This document shows, piece by piece, positions 52,272-60,948 of a DNA stretch of 64,000 nt (the stretch's first letter is position 1; each line of letters opens with the position of its first letter). This stretch comes from Micromonospora musae (lineage in GTDB: Bacteria; Actinomycetota; Actinomycetes; Mycobacteriales; Micromonosporaceae): positions 62,001 to 126,000 of the forward strand of contig NZ_RAZT01000007.1 in the NCBI RefSeq assembly GCF_003626635.1, in the 5' to 3' direction. Under the pieces are notes generated by a model. It had not been told where the DNA came from. It ran no database searches and saw only the letters and a list, made by a program, of their open reading frames with translations. Both the position numbers and the translations under genes were made by a program.

Positions 52272-53821
52272 GTGAACTGAAGCTGCCGTCGATCGACTAC
52301 GCGGCGCTCGCCCCGATCCTGATCATGTTGGGGGCCGCGCTGCTCGGTGTCCTGGTCGAGGCGTTCGTGCCCCGGCACAGGCGGCACCTGGTGCAGCTGT
52401 CGCTGGCCCTGCTCGCGGTGCTCGCCGCGCTGACCATGGTGGTGCTCAACAGCGACGACCGGCTGATCACGGCCGGCTCGGCGATCGCCGTGGACGGGCC
52501 GGCGCTCTTCCTCCAGGGCGGGATCCTGGTGCTCGCCGCGATGGCGCTGCTGCTCATCGGTGAGCGGGTGGTGGAGCGCGGCGGCGCCTTCGTGGCGCAC
52601 GCGGCGGTCACCGCCGAGTCGCCCGAGGACCGGCGGCAGGCCGAGGGCGCCGACGGCGCCACCGAGGTGTACCCGCTCGTCACGTTCGCCATCGGCGGCA
52701 TGCTGATCTTCGTGGCGGCGAACGACCTGCTCACCATGTTCATCGCCCTCGAGGTCTTCTCGCTGCCGCTCTACCTGCTCTGCGCGCTGGCCCGACGCCG
52801 CCGGCTGCTCAGCCAGGAAGCGGCGCTGAAGTACTTCATGCTCGGCGCGTACGCCTCGGCGTTCTTCCTCTTCGGCGTCGCGCTGATCTACGGCTTCACC
52901 TCCGGCATCCCGGGCCGGTCGGCCGGGGTCGACTTCGCCACCATCAACGCGGCGGTGAACGAGTCGCCGGCCAGCCGGGTGCTGCTCTTCGCCGGAATGG
53001 CGCTGCTCGCCATCGGGCTGCTCTTCAAGGCGGCCGCGGCGCCGTTCCACGTCTGGACGCCGGACGTCTACCAGGGCGCGCCGACCCCGGTCACCGGGTT
53101 CATGGCCGCCTGCACCAAGGTCGCCGCCTTCGGTGCCCTGCTCCGGGTCTTCCAGGTGGCGTTCGCCAGCGCCAGCTGGGACTTCGCCCCGGTTCTCGGC
53201 GTCGTGGCGGTGCTGACCATGCTGGTCGGCGCGGTGCTCGCCGTGACCCAGACCGACATCAAGCGGCTGCTCGCGTACTCCTCCATCGCCAACGCCGGCT
53301 ACCTGCTGGTGGGCGTGCTCGCGCCGTCGAAGGACGGGCTCTCCGGCACGATGTTCTACCTCGTCGCGTACGGCTTCTCGGTGCTCGCCGCGTTCGCCGT
53401 GGTGACCCTGGTTCGCGACGGCGACGGGGAGGCCACCCACCTGTCCCGCTGGGCCGGGCTGGGACGACGCTCACCGTTCTTCGCGAGCGTGTTCACGTTC
53501 ATCCTGCTCGCCTTCGCCGGCATCCCGTTGACGAGCGGCTTCACCAGCAAGTTCGCGATCTTCGGGCCGGCGCTGGCCGAGGGGCGGGCCTGGCTGGTGA
53601 TCGCCGGTGTGCTGACCAGCATGGTGCTGGCGTTCCCGTACCTGCGGGTCGTGGTGATGATGTGGCTCTCCGAGCCCGGCGAGTCCACCCCGACGGTCGC
53701 GGTGCCGGGTGGGCTCACCGCGGCGGCGCTGATGATCGGCGTGGTGGCCACTCTGGTCCTCGGTGTCGCCCCGGCGCCGCTGCTCGACCTGGCCACCGGA
53801 GCCGCCGAATTCGTCAGATGA
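52268..53821 (+). CDS. nuoN: NADH-quinone oxidoreductase subunit N
   Basis: The 517-residue third antiporter-like subunit ends the operon. It has about 14 helices, the TMFIALEVFSLPLYLL segment with the channel glutamate, PFHVWTPDVYQGAPTPVTGFMAA and KRLLAYSSIANAGYLL. Between helices 2 and 3 it has a ~40-residue hydrophilic insertion typical of actinobacterial copies. A strong terminator follows. Confidence 0.95.
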   Translation: MSELKLPSIDYAALAPILIMLGAALLGVLVEAFVPRHRRHLVQLSLALLAVLAALTMVVLNSDDRLITAGSAIAVDGPALFLQGGILVLAAMALLLIGERVVERGGAFVAHAAVTAESPEDRRQAEGADGATEVYPLVTFAIGGMLIFVAANDLLTMFIALEVFSLPLYLLCALARRRRLLSQEAALKYFMLGAYASAFFLFGVALIYGFTSGIPGRSAGVDFATINAAVNESPASRVLLFAGMALLAIGLLFKAAAAPFHVWTPDVYQGAPTPVTGFMAACTKVAAFGALLRVFQVAFASASWDFAPVLGVVAVLTMLVGAVLAVTQTDIKRLLAYSSIANAGYLLVGVLAPSKDGLSGTMFYLVAYGFSVLAAFAVVTLVRDGDGEATHLSRWAGLGRRSPFFASVFTFILLAFAGIPLTSGFTSKFAIFGPALAEGRAWLVIAGVLTSMVLAFPYLRVVVMMWLSEPGESTPTVAVPGGLTAAALMIGVVATLVLGVAPAPLLDLATGAAEFVR

Positions 53822-53835
53822 CGAAAAGCTCCACC

Positions 53836-53869
53836 CGAAGGCCGGTACGCCACGACGTACCGGCCTTCG
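53836..53869 (+). terminator. Terminator of the nuo operon
   Basis: A perfect 14-bp stem, CGAAGGCCGGTACG (53836-53849) with CGTACCGGCCTTCG (53856-53869), 15 bases after nuoN. Confidence 0.85.
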
Positions 53870-53966
53870 TGCATCCGTGCCCACCGCTGGACGGGCCTGG
53901 TCGCTGCTCCTCGGCGCATGCATCCCCGGCCCGGGGCTGGTCGAACGCGTGTGGCATGGTTGAACC

Positions 53967-55040
53967 GTGGTGAAACCGGCTGGCGAGGGTACAGGTGCCA
54001 CCGGCTCCGGCGTCCGCCGGAACCGGCGTGGCGCGGGTCAGTTCGGGGAACTCGGCCTCTACCTTGCCGATCCCCGCCTCGAGGAGTCCGTGCTGGCTGT
54101 GCTGGAGGCCGTCGAGACCGAGCTGCGGTCGACCGTCGCCAGCGCCGACCCGTTCGTCACGGAGGCCGCCCGGCATCTGGTCGAGGCCGGCGGCAAACGG
54201 TTCCGGCCGCTGCTGGTGGCGCTCGGGGCCCAGTTCGGTGACCCGGCCGCCGCGCCGGTCGTACCGGCGGCGGTGGTGATGGAACTCACCCACCTGGCGA
54301 CGCTCTACCACGACGACGTGATGGACGAGGCGGCCGTGCGCCGGGGCGCGCAGAGCGCCAACTCCCGGTGGACCAACTCGGTGGCGATCCTGGTCGGCGA
54401 CTACCTCTTCGCGCGGGCCGCCGACGTCGCCGCCGACCTGGGCACCGAGGCGGTACGCCTGCAGGCGCGCACCTTCTCGCAGTTGGTGCACGGGCAGATC
54501 GCCGAGACCGTCGGGCCCCGCCCCGGTGAGGACCCGGTGGCGCACTACCTCGAGGTGATCGCCGGGAAGACGGGTTCGCTGATCGCCACCTCGACCCGCT
54601 TCGGCGGCCTCTTCGGCGGTGCGTCCCCTGAGCACACCGAGGCGCTGGCCGGCTACGGCGAGACGATCGGCGTCGCCTTCCAGCTCTCCGACGACCTGCT
54701 CGACATCGCGTCCGAGTCGGTCCAGTCCGGCAAGACTCCCGGCACCGACCTGCGGGAGGGCGTACCGACCCTGCCGGTGCTCTACGCCCGCGCGGGGGAC
54801 GACTCCGACGCCGCCTCCGTCCGGCTGCGGGAGATCCTCGGCGCCGGCGCGGTGACCGACGACGACCTGCACGCCGAGGCGCTCGGTCTGCTTCGGGAGA
54901 GCCCGGCGATGAAGCGGGCCCGGGAGACGGTACGCAGCTACGCGGAGGACGCCCGCGCGAAGCTCGCGCCCCTGCCCGAGAACCCGGCCCGCCGCGCTCT
55001 CGAATCCCTCTGCGACTTCGTAGCCGACCGCACCAGCTAA
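53967..55040 (+). CDS. Polyprenyl diphosphate synthase
   Basis: The ~357-residue trans-prenyltransferase extends allylic diphosphates with isopentenyl diphosphate. Both aspartate-rich motifs are present: DDVMD at about residues 116-120 (TLYHDDVMDEAAVRRG) and LSDDLLD further on, plus the GGKRFRPLLV substrate site. In actinobacteria the gene after nuo usually makes the long menaquinone side chain, which fits here; product length (C35-C45) is inferred. Start is GTG at 53967 or 53970, with no clear RBS. Confidence 0.9.
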   Translation: MVKPAGEGTGATGSGVRRNRRGAGQFGELGLYLADPRLEESVLAVLEAVETELRSTVASADPFVTEAARHLVEAGGKRFRPLLVALGAQFGDPAAAPVVPAAVVMELTHLATLYHDDVMDEAAVRRGAQSANSRWTNSVAILVGDYLFARAADVAADLGTEAVRLQARTFSQLVHGQIAETVGPRPGEDPVAHYLEVIAGKTGSLIATSTRFGGLFGGASPEHTEALAGYGETIGVAFQLSDDLLDIASESVQSGKTPGTDLREGVPTLPVLYARAGDDSDAASVRLREILGAGAVTDDDLHAEALGLLRESPAMKRARETVRSYAEDARAKLAPLPENPARRALESLCDFVADRTS

Positions 55041-55062
55041 CCCCCCCCCCGGTTCGTCACGG

Positions 55063-55118
55063 TGATCAAGAGATTTGCGTCAGGGATCGGGCCGACGATG
55101 ACGCGATCCTCTTGATCA
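55063..55118. terminator. Bidirectional terminator after the prenyl synthase
   Basis: TGATCAAGAG (55063-55072) and CTCTTGATCA (55109-55118) form the outer stem; after a small internal loop GCGTCA pairs with TGACGC. It lies between convergent genes. A run of ten C (55041-55050) precedes it. Confidence 0.75.
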
Positions 55119-55139
55119 ACGATTCTCGAGGCGGCCGGG

Positions 55140-56321
55140 TCAGGGGCGGGTCAGGAGGCGGCTGCCGGTGAGCATGAGGGCGGCGGCGACGAGCATCGAC
55201 AGGGCGGCCGTGCCCCACATCGCGGGGTAGCCGAGCCGGGCGGCCATCGCACCGAGGCCGAGCGGACCGAGACAGCCGCCCGCGTACACCCCGGTCTGGG
55301 TGATCGAGGTGGCGGCGGCCGGGGCCTGCGGGTGCAGCCGGACCACCGCGAAGTTCAGCAGCCCGGGCCACGCCCAGCCGAGCCCGAAGCCGAGCACCAC
55401 GCCCACCACCAGCGGCGCGACACCGCCCACCGCGAGCAGACCGAGCCCGCCCGCGCCCACCAGCAACATGGCCGCGATGACGGCGACGTGCCCCCCGGAC
55501 CGGCGGTCGGCCAGCCACCCGGAGCCGATCCGAGCGACGACGCAGACCGCGCTGCCGAGCGTCAGCGTCAGCCCGGCCAGCGCCGGCGCCAGCCCGCGCC
55601 CGGCCGCGGAGTCGACCACGAAGGTGCCCAGCGCGTTCGCCGCGCCCGCGGCGAGCGTCGCGGCGACCCCGATGACCACGAGGGCCCCGGTGCCCCGACC
55701 GGCAGGGGTACGGCCCGCCCGCCGCGAACCGCGGCCCTCCCGCGCCGGTACGGCCAGCAACGTGGCCAGCGCGGCACCGCCGGCGGCGACGAACGCCCAC
55801 CGCCAGCCGACGGTCAGTGCGATCGTCGGCACGGCCGCCCCGGCCAGCAGCGTGGAGACCGGGATGGCCGCCTGCTTGACCCCGAACGAGAGCCCCTGCC
55901 GGTGCGGCGGAACGTGCCGGGCGAGCGCGGCGTTGCTGGCGAGCTGACCGAGAGCGTTGGCGACACCACCGACCGCCATCAGGCCGAGCAGGACCGGGTA
56001 CGAGCGGGCTAGCGTCGCCACGGCGAGCAGGCAGGCGGTCGAGAGCAGGATGCCGGCGCGAGCCACCACCGCCGGTCCGTACCGCTCGGCGAGGGCACCG
56101 GACGGCACCGACGCGAGCGCGCCCACCCCGAAGTAGACGGAGACCACGAGACCGAGCCCGGCCGGGGAGAAGCTCAGATCCTCGCCCAGCTGTACGGCGA
56201 GACCGCCGACCAGGAAGACCGGCAGGACGCAGGCGATGGTGACGACAATGGCACTCGCGCTGGCCCGGACGGGGCGGGTGGGGGCGGTGCCGGTGAGGGG
56301 GGAGGTGGCGATCTCGGTCAT
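55140..56321 (-). CDS. MFS transporter
   Basis: The 393-residue protein has 12 hydrophobic helices and the MFS motif PSGALAERYGPAVV between helices 2 and 3, repeated weakly as GSGWLADRRSGG in the second half. The arrangement resembles the CynX/NimT-type branch, but substrate is unknown. It diverges from an IclR-family regulator 154 bases away, which probably controls it. Confidence 0.85.
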   Translation of the reverse strand: MTEIATSPLTGTAPTRPVRASASAIVVTIACVLPVFLVGGLAVQLGEDLSFSPAGLGLVVSVYFGVGALASVPSGALAERYGPAVVARAGILLSTACLLAVATLARSYPVLLGLMAVGGVANALGQLASNAALARHVPPHRQGLSFGVKQAAIPVSTLLAGAAVPTIALTVGWRWAFVAAGGAALATLLAVPAREGRGSRRAGRTPAGRGTGALVVIGVAATLAAGAANALGTFVVDSAAGRGLAPALAGLTLTLGSAVCVVARIGSGWLADRRSGGHVAVIAAMLLVGAGGLGLLAVGGVAPLVVGVVLGFGLGWAWPGLLNFAVVRLHPQAPAAATSITQTGVYAGGCLGPLGLGAMAARLGYPAMWGTAALSMLVAAALMLTGSRLLTRP

Positions 56322-56475
56322 CGTCCGGCAAACCTACGCCAGGCGCCCGTGAACCACGGATCGTGGCCACCAGTACACACTCCGTTGATGACGATCTGGC
56401 ATCCTCGACCCGAACAGTCGTTTCGCACCGGCTCCGAATTTCATATGGTGTAAGTCCCCGGCGGCGGAGGTGGTT

Positions 56476-57261
56476 GTGCGCGACCCCCTGGCGGAACCTT
56501 CGGACCTGATCCGTAGCGTCTCCCGCGCGCTACGAGTGCTGGAATCGGTCGGCCGTGCCCCCAGAGGGCTGACCGTCAAGCAGATCGCCCGGCGGTGCGA
56601 GTTGACCGTCGCCACCACGTACCACCTGGTCCGCACCCTGGCCTACGAGGGGTACGTCATCCGTCGCGAGGACGGCACGTACATCGTGGGGCTTGAGGTC
56701 GCCGACCGCTACCGGGAGCTGGTGGCGGCGTTCCGCGGGCCGCCGGCCGTCGGTGAGACCCTGCGCCGAGCCGCCTCGGAGACCGGCTACAGCCACTACC
56801 TCGGCCGGTTCGTCGGCGGCCAGGTGGCGGTCACCGCGGTCGCCGAGGGGCCGCGCTCCCCGTACCTGGAGGATCTGGTTCCCGGCTTCGACGAGGGGGC
56901 GCACGCCACCGCGCTCGGCAAGTCCCTGCTCGCCACGCTCACCGCCGAGCAGCGGTTCCGCTACCTGCGCGAGTACGGCATGCGCCCGTTCACCAGCGCC
57001 ACCCTGACCAGCTCGGAGACGTTCGAGGCCGACCTGGCCGCCGGCGACCGGCGCGGCATGCAGCTGGAGCTCGGGCAGTTCCGCCAGGGGGTGGCATGCG
57101 CCGCGGTCCTGGTCAGCCCCGACAAGGACATGGAACGTCGAGTCGTCCTCGCCTGCGCGCTGCCGGCGAACGAGATGATGACCTCCGCCCGGATGGTCCG
57201 GGCGAAGATGCTCGCCACCGCCCGCTCCGTCGCCGACGGCATCGCGGCCGAACAGCACTGA
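56476..57261 (+). CDS. IclR-family transcriptional regulator
   Basis: The 261-residue protein has an N-terminal winged helix-turn-helix (LIRSVSRALRVLESVG, then GLTVKQIARRCELTVATTYH) and a C-terminal effector-binding domain with HATALGKSLLATL and the ...VACAAVLVSPDKD strand. IclR proteins bind small carboxylates or aromatics and usually control a neighbouring gene, here the divergent MFS transporter. GTG 56476 is chosen because GGAGG lies five bases before it. Confidence 0.9.
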   Translation: MRDPLAEPSDLIRSVSRALRVLESVGRAPRGLTVKQIARRCELTVATTYHLVRTLAYEGYVIRREDGTYIVGLEVADRYRELVAAFRGPPAVGETLRRAASETGYSHYLGRFVGGQVAVTAVAEGPRSPYLEDLVPGFDEGAHATALGKSLLATLTAEQRFRYLREYGMRPFTSATLTSSETFEADLAAGDRRGMQLELGQFRQGVACAAVLVSPDKDMERRVVLACALPANEMMTSARMVRAKMLATARSVADGIAAEQH

Positions 57262-57283
57262 CCTCTGCCCGGCGCCGACGCGA

Positions 57284-57316
57284 CGGGGCCCTCTCCCCGG
57301 CTGGGAGAGGGCCCCG
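57284..57316. terminator. Bidirectional terminator, IclR / PhoX genes
   Basis: A 14-bp perfect stem (57284-57297 with 57303-57316) and 5-nt loop between convergent genes. Confidence 0.85.
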
Positions 57317-57352
57317 CGTGGTGCGATCCGGCGGCGGACCGCGGAAGGAAGA

Positions 57353-59476
57353 TCAGCTGCCGATCGGGCCGCCGTCGAGGCGCCAGGTCACCACGACGCC
57401 CGGCTTGGCGAAGTCGCCGTCCGGCCAGGTGGAGGCGGGCTGCTCGACCGAGGCACCGGTGATCTCACCCGGGTGCTGCACCGCCACGAAGACCGACCGG
57501 TTGTCGTCCGTGATGAACGGCCCGCAGGTCTCCGCGCCGAGCGGCACGGTCAGGAACTGCTTGAGGTGCCCCCGCTCCGGCCCCTCGAGAGCGGTGGCGA
57601 AGAGGCCGTCGTTGCTGCCCAGCGCGTTGCCGTCGGTGGAGATCCAGAGGTTGCCGGTGGCGTCGAAGGCGACGTTGTCCGGGCAGGAGATCGGGGAGAC
57701 CTTCGTCTTGTCGTACCCGGCGAAGTAGGTCGACGCGTCGGTCGGGTCGCCGCAGATGATCGGCAGCGACCAGGCGAACGTCTCCGCGCTGCTGTCGCCA
57801 CGGTCCTCGACCAGCTCCAGGATCTGCCCGTGCTTGTTGGCGTTGCGCGGGTTCGCCTCGTCCGCCTTCGGGTTGGCGCCCACACCCCGGTTGGTGTTGT
57901 TGGTCAACGCCACGTACACCTTGCCGGTGAGCTGGCTCGGCTCGACGTCCTCCGGCCGGTCCATCTTGGTCGCGCCGACCTTGTCACCGGCGAGCCGGGT
58001 GAAGGTGAGCACGTCGGCGGCGGTCATCCCTGCGACGAACGAACGGTTGCCGCTGACCAGCTTGATCCAGCGACCCCGGCCGTTGAAGGCGCCGTCCGAC
58101 GGGAGCTTGCCCGAGCCGTCGATCTCACCGGCGCTGGTCTGCTCCAGCTTCGCCACGAAGAGCGTGCCGGACTCCAGGAGGCTGAGGTTGTGGTTGCGGG
58201 CGGTCCAGGAGTCGCCCTTCATGAACTTCTTGTCCGAGACGAACTTGTAGAGGTAGTCGAAGCGCTCGTCGTCGCCCATGTACGCCACGGCGTGGCCGCT
58301 CTTGGCGATGATGACGTTCGCGCCCTCGTGCTTGAACCGGCCCAGCGCGGTGTGCTTGCGCGGCCGGGCCTCCGGGTCCAGCGGGTCGATCTCGACGACC
58401 CACCCGAACCGGTGCGCCTCGTTGGGGTGCTTGGCCAGGTCGAAGCGCTCGTCCGCGCGCTCCCACTTGCGGCTGCCGCTCGGGTAGCGGGTGGTGGTGG
58501 GGATGCCGTACCGCTCCAGCTTCGGCTTCAGCTCGGCCGGGGCTCCGTCGGCACCGACGAAGTACTGGTTGAAGTTCTCCTCACCGGAGAGCACCGTGCC
58601 CCACGGGGTCACCCCACCGGCGCAGTTGTTCAGCGTGCCGATGACCGTACGGCCCTTCGGGTCGGCCGCGGTCTTCAGCCACGCCGAGCCGGCCGCGGGG
58701 CCGGTCAGGTCGAACTTGGTGGCGAGCGCCGTGACCCGCCGGTTGTACTGGCGGCGGCCCTTCTTCACCGGCCGCCACTGGCCGGTGTCGTCGACCCGCT
58801 CCAGCTCCACCACGGACATGCCGTGCGCGGCCATGGCGACCCGGATCTGCTCCACCGACAGGTTGTCCAGCCCGGGGAAGCCGGGGAACATGAGGTCCTC
58901 GTTGGTGTACTCGTGGTTGACCACGAGCAGCGCCCGCCGGCCCTGCTTGTCCAGGGGCAGCACGCCGACGAAGTCGTTGTTGTAGCCGAACTGCTTCGAC
59001 TGGGCGGCGGCGGTCTGCCGGTGCAGGTTGAACTCCGGGGCGTCCGGGACGACCTCGTCGCCCCACTTGATGACCACGGAGTGGTCGTACCCGTTCGGCA
59101 CCACCAGCGTGTCGAGCTTGTTCGGCGGGATGGCCTTGAAGGTCAGCGCGCCGTTGCCGACCCCGGGGCGGGGACGGCCGAAGCCGGCCGCCGCGGGGGA
59201 AGCGGTGGCGGCGGCGGCCGCGGCCGGGGCGGCGCCGGCCAGCGCGCCGGCAGCCGCGCCACCGAAGCCGAGGACCAGCGCACCGACCGCACCGGCCCGG
59301 ACGACGCCGCGGCGGGAGACCTCGGCGTTCACCACGTCTCCGAAGTACTCGTTCTCCGACGTGTTCGGGACCGGGTGGTCACAGGCGTTGCCGCAGCGGT
59401 AGAGACAGGTCATGGCATCGCGGCTGCCGTGGCGGGTGGCGCCCAGCAGCGGGAGCAGCCGAGGACGGTCGCTCAT
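57353..59476 (-). CDS. phoX: Tat-exported PhoX-family alkaline phosphatase
   Basis: The 707-residue exported phosphatase releases phosphate from organic esters; PhoX enzymes use Fe and Ca. A long N-region with a Cys-rich segment (CLYRCGNACDHPVPN, residues 24-38) precedes the twin-arginine motif S54-R-R-G-V-V and a hydrophobic stretch ending in Ala-rich sequence. The catalytic domain (DUF839) follows, with VVNHEYTNEDLMFPG, LNNCAGGVTPWGTVLSGEEN and FGWVVEIDP motifs typical of the family. Start 59476 has GGAGG nine bases upstream. A PHO-box-like direct repeat lies about 105 bases upstream, so phosphate starvation probably induces it. Confidence 0.9.
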   Translation of the reverse strand: MSDRPRLLPLLGATRHGSRDAMTCLYRCGNACDHPVPNTSENEYFGDVVNAEVSRRGVVRAGAVGALVLGFGGAAAGALAGAAPAAAAAATASPAAAGFGRPRPGVGNGALTFKAIPPNKLDTLVVPNGYDHSVVIKWGDEVVPDAPEFNLHRQTAAAQSKQFGYNNDFVGVLPLDKQGRRALLVVNHEYTNEDLMFPGFPGLDNLSVEQIRVAMAAHGMSVVELERVDDTGQWRPVKKGRRQYNRRVTALATKFDLTGPAAGSAWLKTAADPKGRTVIGTLNNCAGGVTPWGTVLSGEENFNQYFVGADGAPAELKPKLERYGIPTTTRYPSGSRKWERADERFDLAKHPNEAHRFGWVVEIDPLDPEARPRKHTALGRFKHEGANVIIAKSGHAVAYMGDDERFDYLYKFVSDKKFMKGDSWTARNHNLSLLESGTLFVAKLEQTSAGEIDGSGKLPSDGAFNGRGRWIKLVSGNRSFVAGMTAADVLTFTRLAGDKVGATKMDRPEDVEPSQLTGKVYVALTNNTNRGVGANPKADEANPRNANKHGQILELVEDRGDSSAETFAWSLPIICGDPTDASTYFAGYDKTKVSPISCPDNVAFDATGNLWISTDGNALGSNDGLFATALEGPERGHLKQFLTVPLGAETCGPFITDDNRSVFVAVQHPGEITGASVEQPASTWPDGDFAKPGVVVTWRLDGGPIGS

Positions 59477-59579
59477 GGGGGGAAGCCTCCTGAATGGGGG
59501 ATGGTGGCTCGCGGGACCGGCGGTCCAGCGCGCGCCTACGCGCCGGACGCTAGGAGGACGTGGTGAGCGAGCGTCGGCC

Positions 59580-59601
59580 TGAACATGAACCAGACGTGAA
59601 C
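59580..59601 (-). promoter_or_regulatory. PHO box (PhoP direct repeats) upstream of phoX
   Basis: On the minus strand two adjacent 11-base units begin GTTCA (GTTCACGTCTG, then GTTCATGTTCA), with a third GTTCA inside the second. This matches the 11-nt direct repeat bound by PhoP in Streptomyces. It lies upstream of phoX and about 120 bases before the divergent ECF sigma gene. A TAGCGT -10 candidate lies at 59552-59547. Confidence 0.65.
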
Positions 59602-59721
59602 ACATCGATCGGAGCGATCGGTGGGAGGTCCGCCTGACCTCGGGCTGAACCGATCCGGGTCACCGTACGTATTCCGGGGCGAACGCATCGCCGGGCTCGC
59701 GTCGAGAGCGAGGAGGCCGCC

Positions 59722-60237
59722 ATCAGCGACCACGACGCCCAACTGCTTCGCGCGCTGCACGACGAGCACGCCGAGGCGCTGTACGCGCACGCGCTACGGC
59801 TCGTCAACGGCGATCGGCAGCGCGCCGAGGACCTGGTGCAGGAGACCCTGCTGCGGGCCTGGCGCCATCCCGAGGCGCTCGACCCGCATCGCGGTTCGGT
59901 CCGGGCCTGGCTCTTCACCACCGCCCGCAACCTGGCCATCGACGCCTGGCGGCGACGGTCCACCCGGGTCGGCGAGGTCTTCACCGACGAGCTGCCCGAG
60001 CCGCCGGAGGCGGTCGACGAGACCGAGCGTGCGGTGGAGGCGTGGACCGTCGCCGAGGCGCTGAACCGGCTCAGCCCGACCCATCGCGAGGTGCTGGTGG
60101 AGTGCTTCTACCAGGGACGGTCGGTGGCGGAGGCGGCGTCGCGGCTCGGGGTGCCACCGGGCACGGTGAAGTCACGGACCCACTACGCGCTGCGCTCACT
60201 GCGGTTGGTCCTGGCCGAGATGGGGGTGACCGAATGA
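59722..60237 (+). CDS. ECF RNA polymerase sigma factor with apparent ATC start
   Basis: A 171-residue ECF sigma factor of SigK-like type. Region 2 (about residues 8-75) includes RAEDLVQETLLRAWRHP and RAWLFTTARNLAIDAWRRR; region 4 (about 110-165) includes LSPTHREVLVECFYQGRSVAEAA and GTVKSRTHYALRSLR. The nearest in-frame ATG (59836) would delete half of region 2. Between the preceding stop (59635) and there, no ATG, GTG or TTG is in frame. ATC at 59722 has AGGAGG five bases upstream, so it appears to be the start, or an ATG changed by mutation or sequencing error. The stop overlaps the anti-sigma gene (ATGA). Confidence 0.8.
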   Translation: MSDHDAQLLRALHDEHAEALYAHALRLVNGDRQRAEDLVQETLLRAWRHPEALDPHRGSVRAWLFTTARNLAIDAWRRRSTRVGEVFTDELPEPPEAVDETERAVEAWTVAEALNRLSPTHREVLVECFYQGRSVAEAASRLGVPPGTVKSRTHYALRSLRLVLAEMGVTE

Positions 60238-60923
60238 GCCGCTGCGAGTTCACGCAGGACGACGGCGCGTACGTGCTGGGCGCTCTCGCCCCGGCCGAGC
60301 GGGCCGCGTACGAACGGCACCTGGGCGGGTGCGCCGAGTGCCGGGAGGCGGTCGCCGAGATCGCCGTGCTGCCCGGCCTGCTCGGCCGGCTCGACCCGGC
60401 CGGACTCGAGCAGTTCCTGCAGCCCAGGTCCGGCCCGTCGCTGCCGGCGCTGCTCGACGAGGCGCGGAACCAGCGGCGCCGCGAACGGGCGGCCGGCCGC
60501 CGGCGGTACGCGTTGACCGGTCTCGTCGCGGCGGCGCTGGCCCTGGTGGTCGGCGTCGGCACGGCCCTCGTGCTGCCCCGGCAGAGCGCCCCGATCGTCG
60601 AGCAGCCGCAGCTGGTGGCGATGCAGCCGGTGGCCACCAGCGTGCCGGTGCACGCCGAGATCGCGTTGGCCGGCACCGAGTGGGGCACCGAGGTGACCAT
60701 GCGCTGCGGGTACGACTCGCGTCCCGGAACGACGAGGGCGTACACCTTCCGGCTGGTGGCGCACGGCCCGGACGGCGCGACCGAGCAGGTCGGTTCCTGG
60801 CTGGCCGCGCCCGGCGACGACGTGCAGTTCACCGGGGTCACCCGGTTCACCGGCGCGGAGCTGGTGCGCCTGGAGCTGCTGCGCGCCGACGGCACCCCGG
60901 TGCTCGGCTACGACGTCCGCTGA
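60234..60923 (+). CDS. Zinc-finger anti-sigma factor (RskA-like)
   Basis: The 229-residue membrane protein should hold the preceding sigma factor inactive. The N-terminal anti-sigma domain has H29-x3-C33-x2-C36 (HLGGCAECRE). A single membrane helix lies at about residues 92-113, followed by an external RskA-type beta domain of ~110 residues. RskA-like proteins are cut in response to redox or envelope signals. Its ATG overlaps the sigma stop by four bases, the usual coupling of such pairs. Confidence 0.9.
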   Translation: MSRCEFTQDDGAYVLGALAPAERAAYERHLGGCAECREAVAEIAVLPGLLGRLDPAGLEQFLQPRSGPSLPALLDEARNQRRRERAAGRRRYALTGLVAAALALVVGVGTALVLPRQSAPIVEQPQLVAMQPVATSVPVHAEIALAGTEWGTEVTMRCGYDSRPGTTRAYTFRLVAHGPDGATEQVGSWLAAPGDDVQFTGVTRFTGAELVRLELLRADGTPVLGYDVR

Positions 60924-60948
60924 CCGAGCGGTGCGGGCCGCCACCCGC

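Noticed and set aside
55041-55050. Run of ten C after the prenyl synthase gene
   Set aside because: Noted as a possible sequencing or slippage spot only; it is intergenic and has no evident role.
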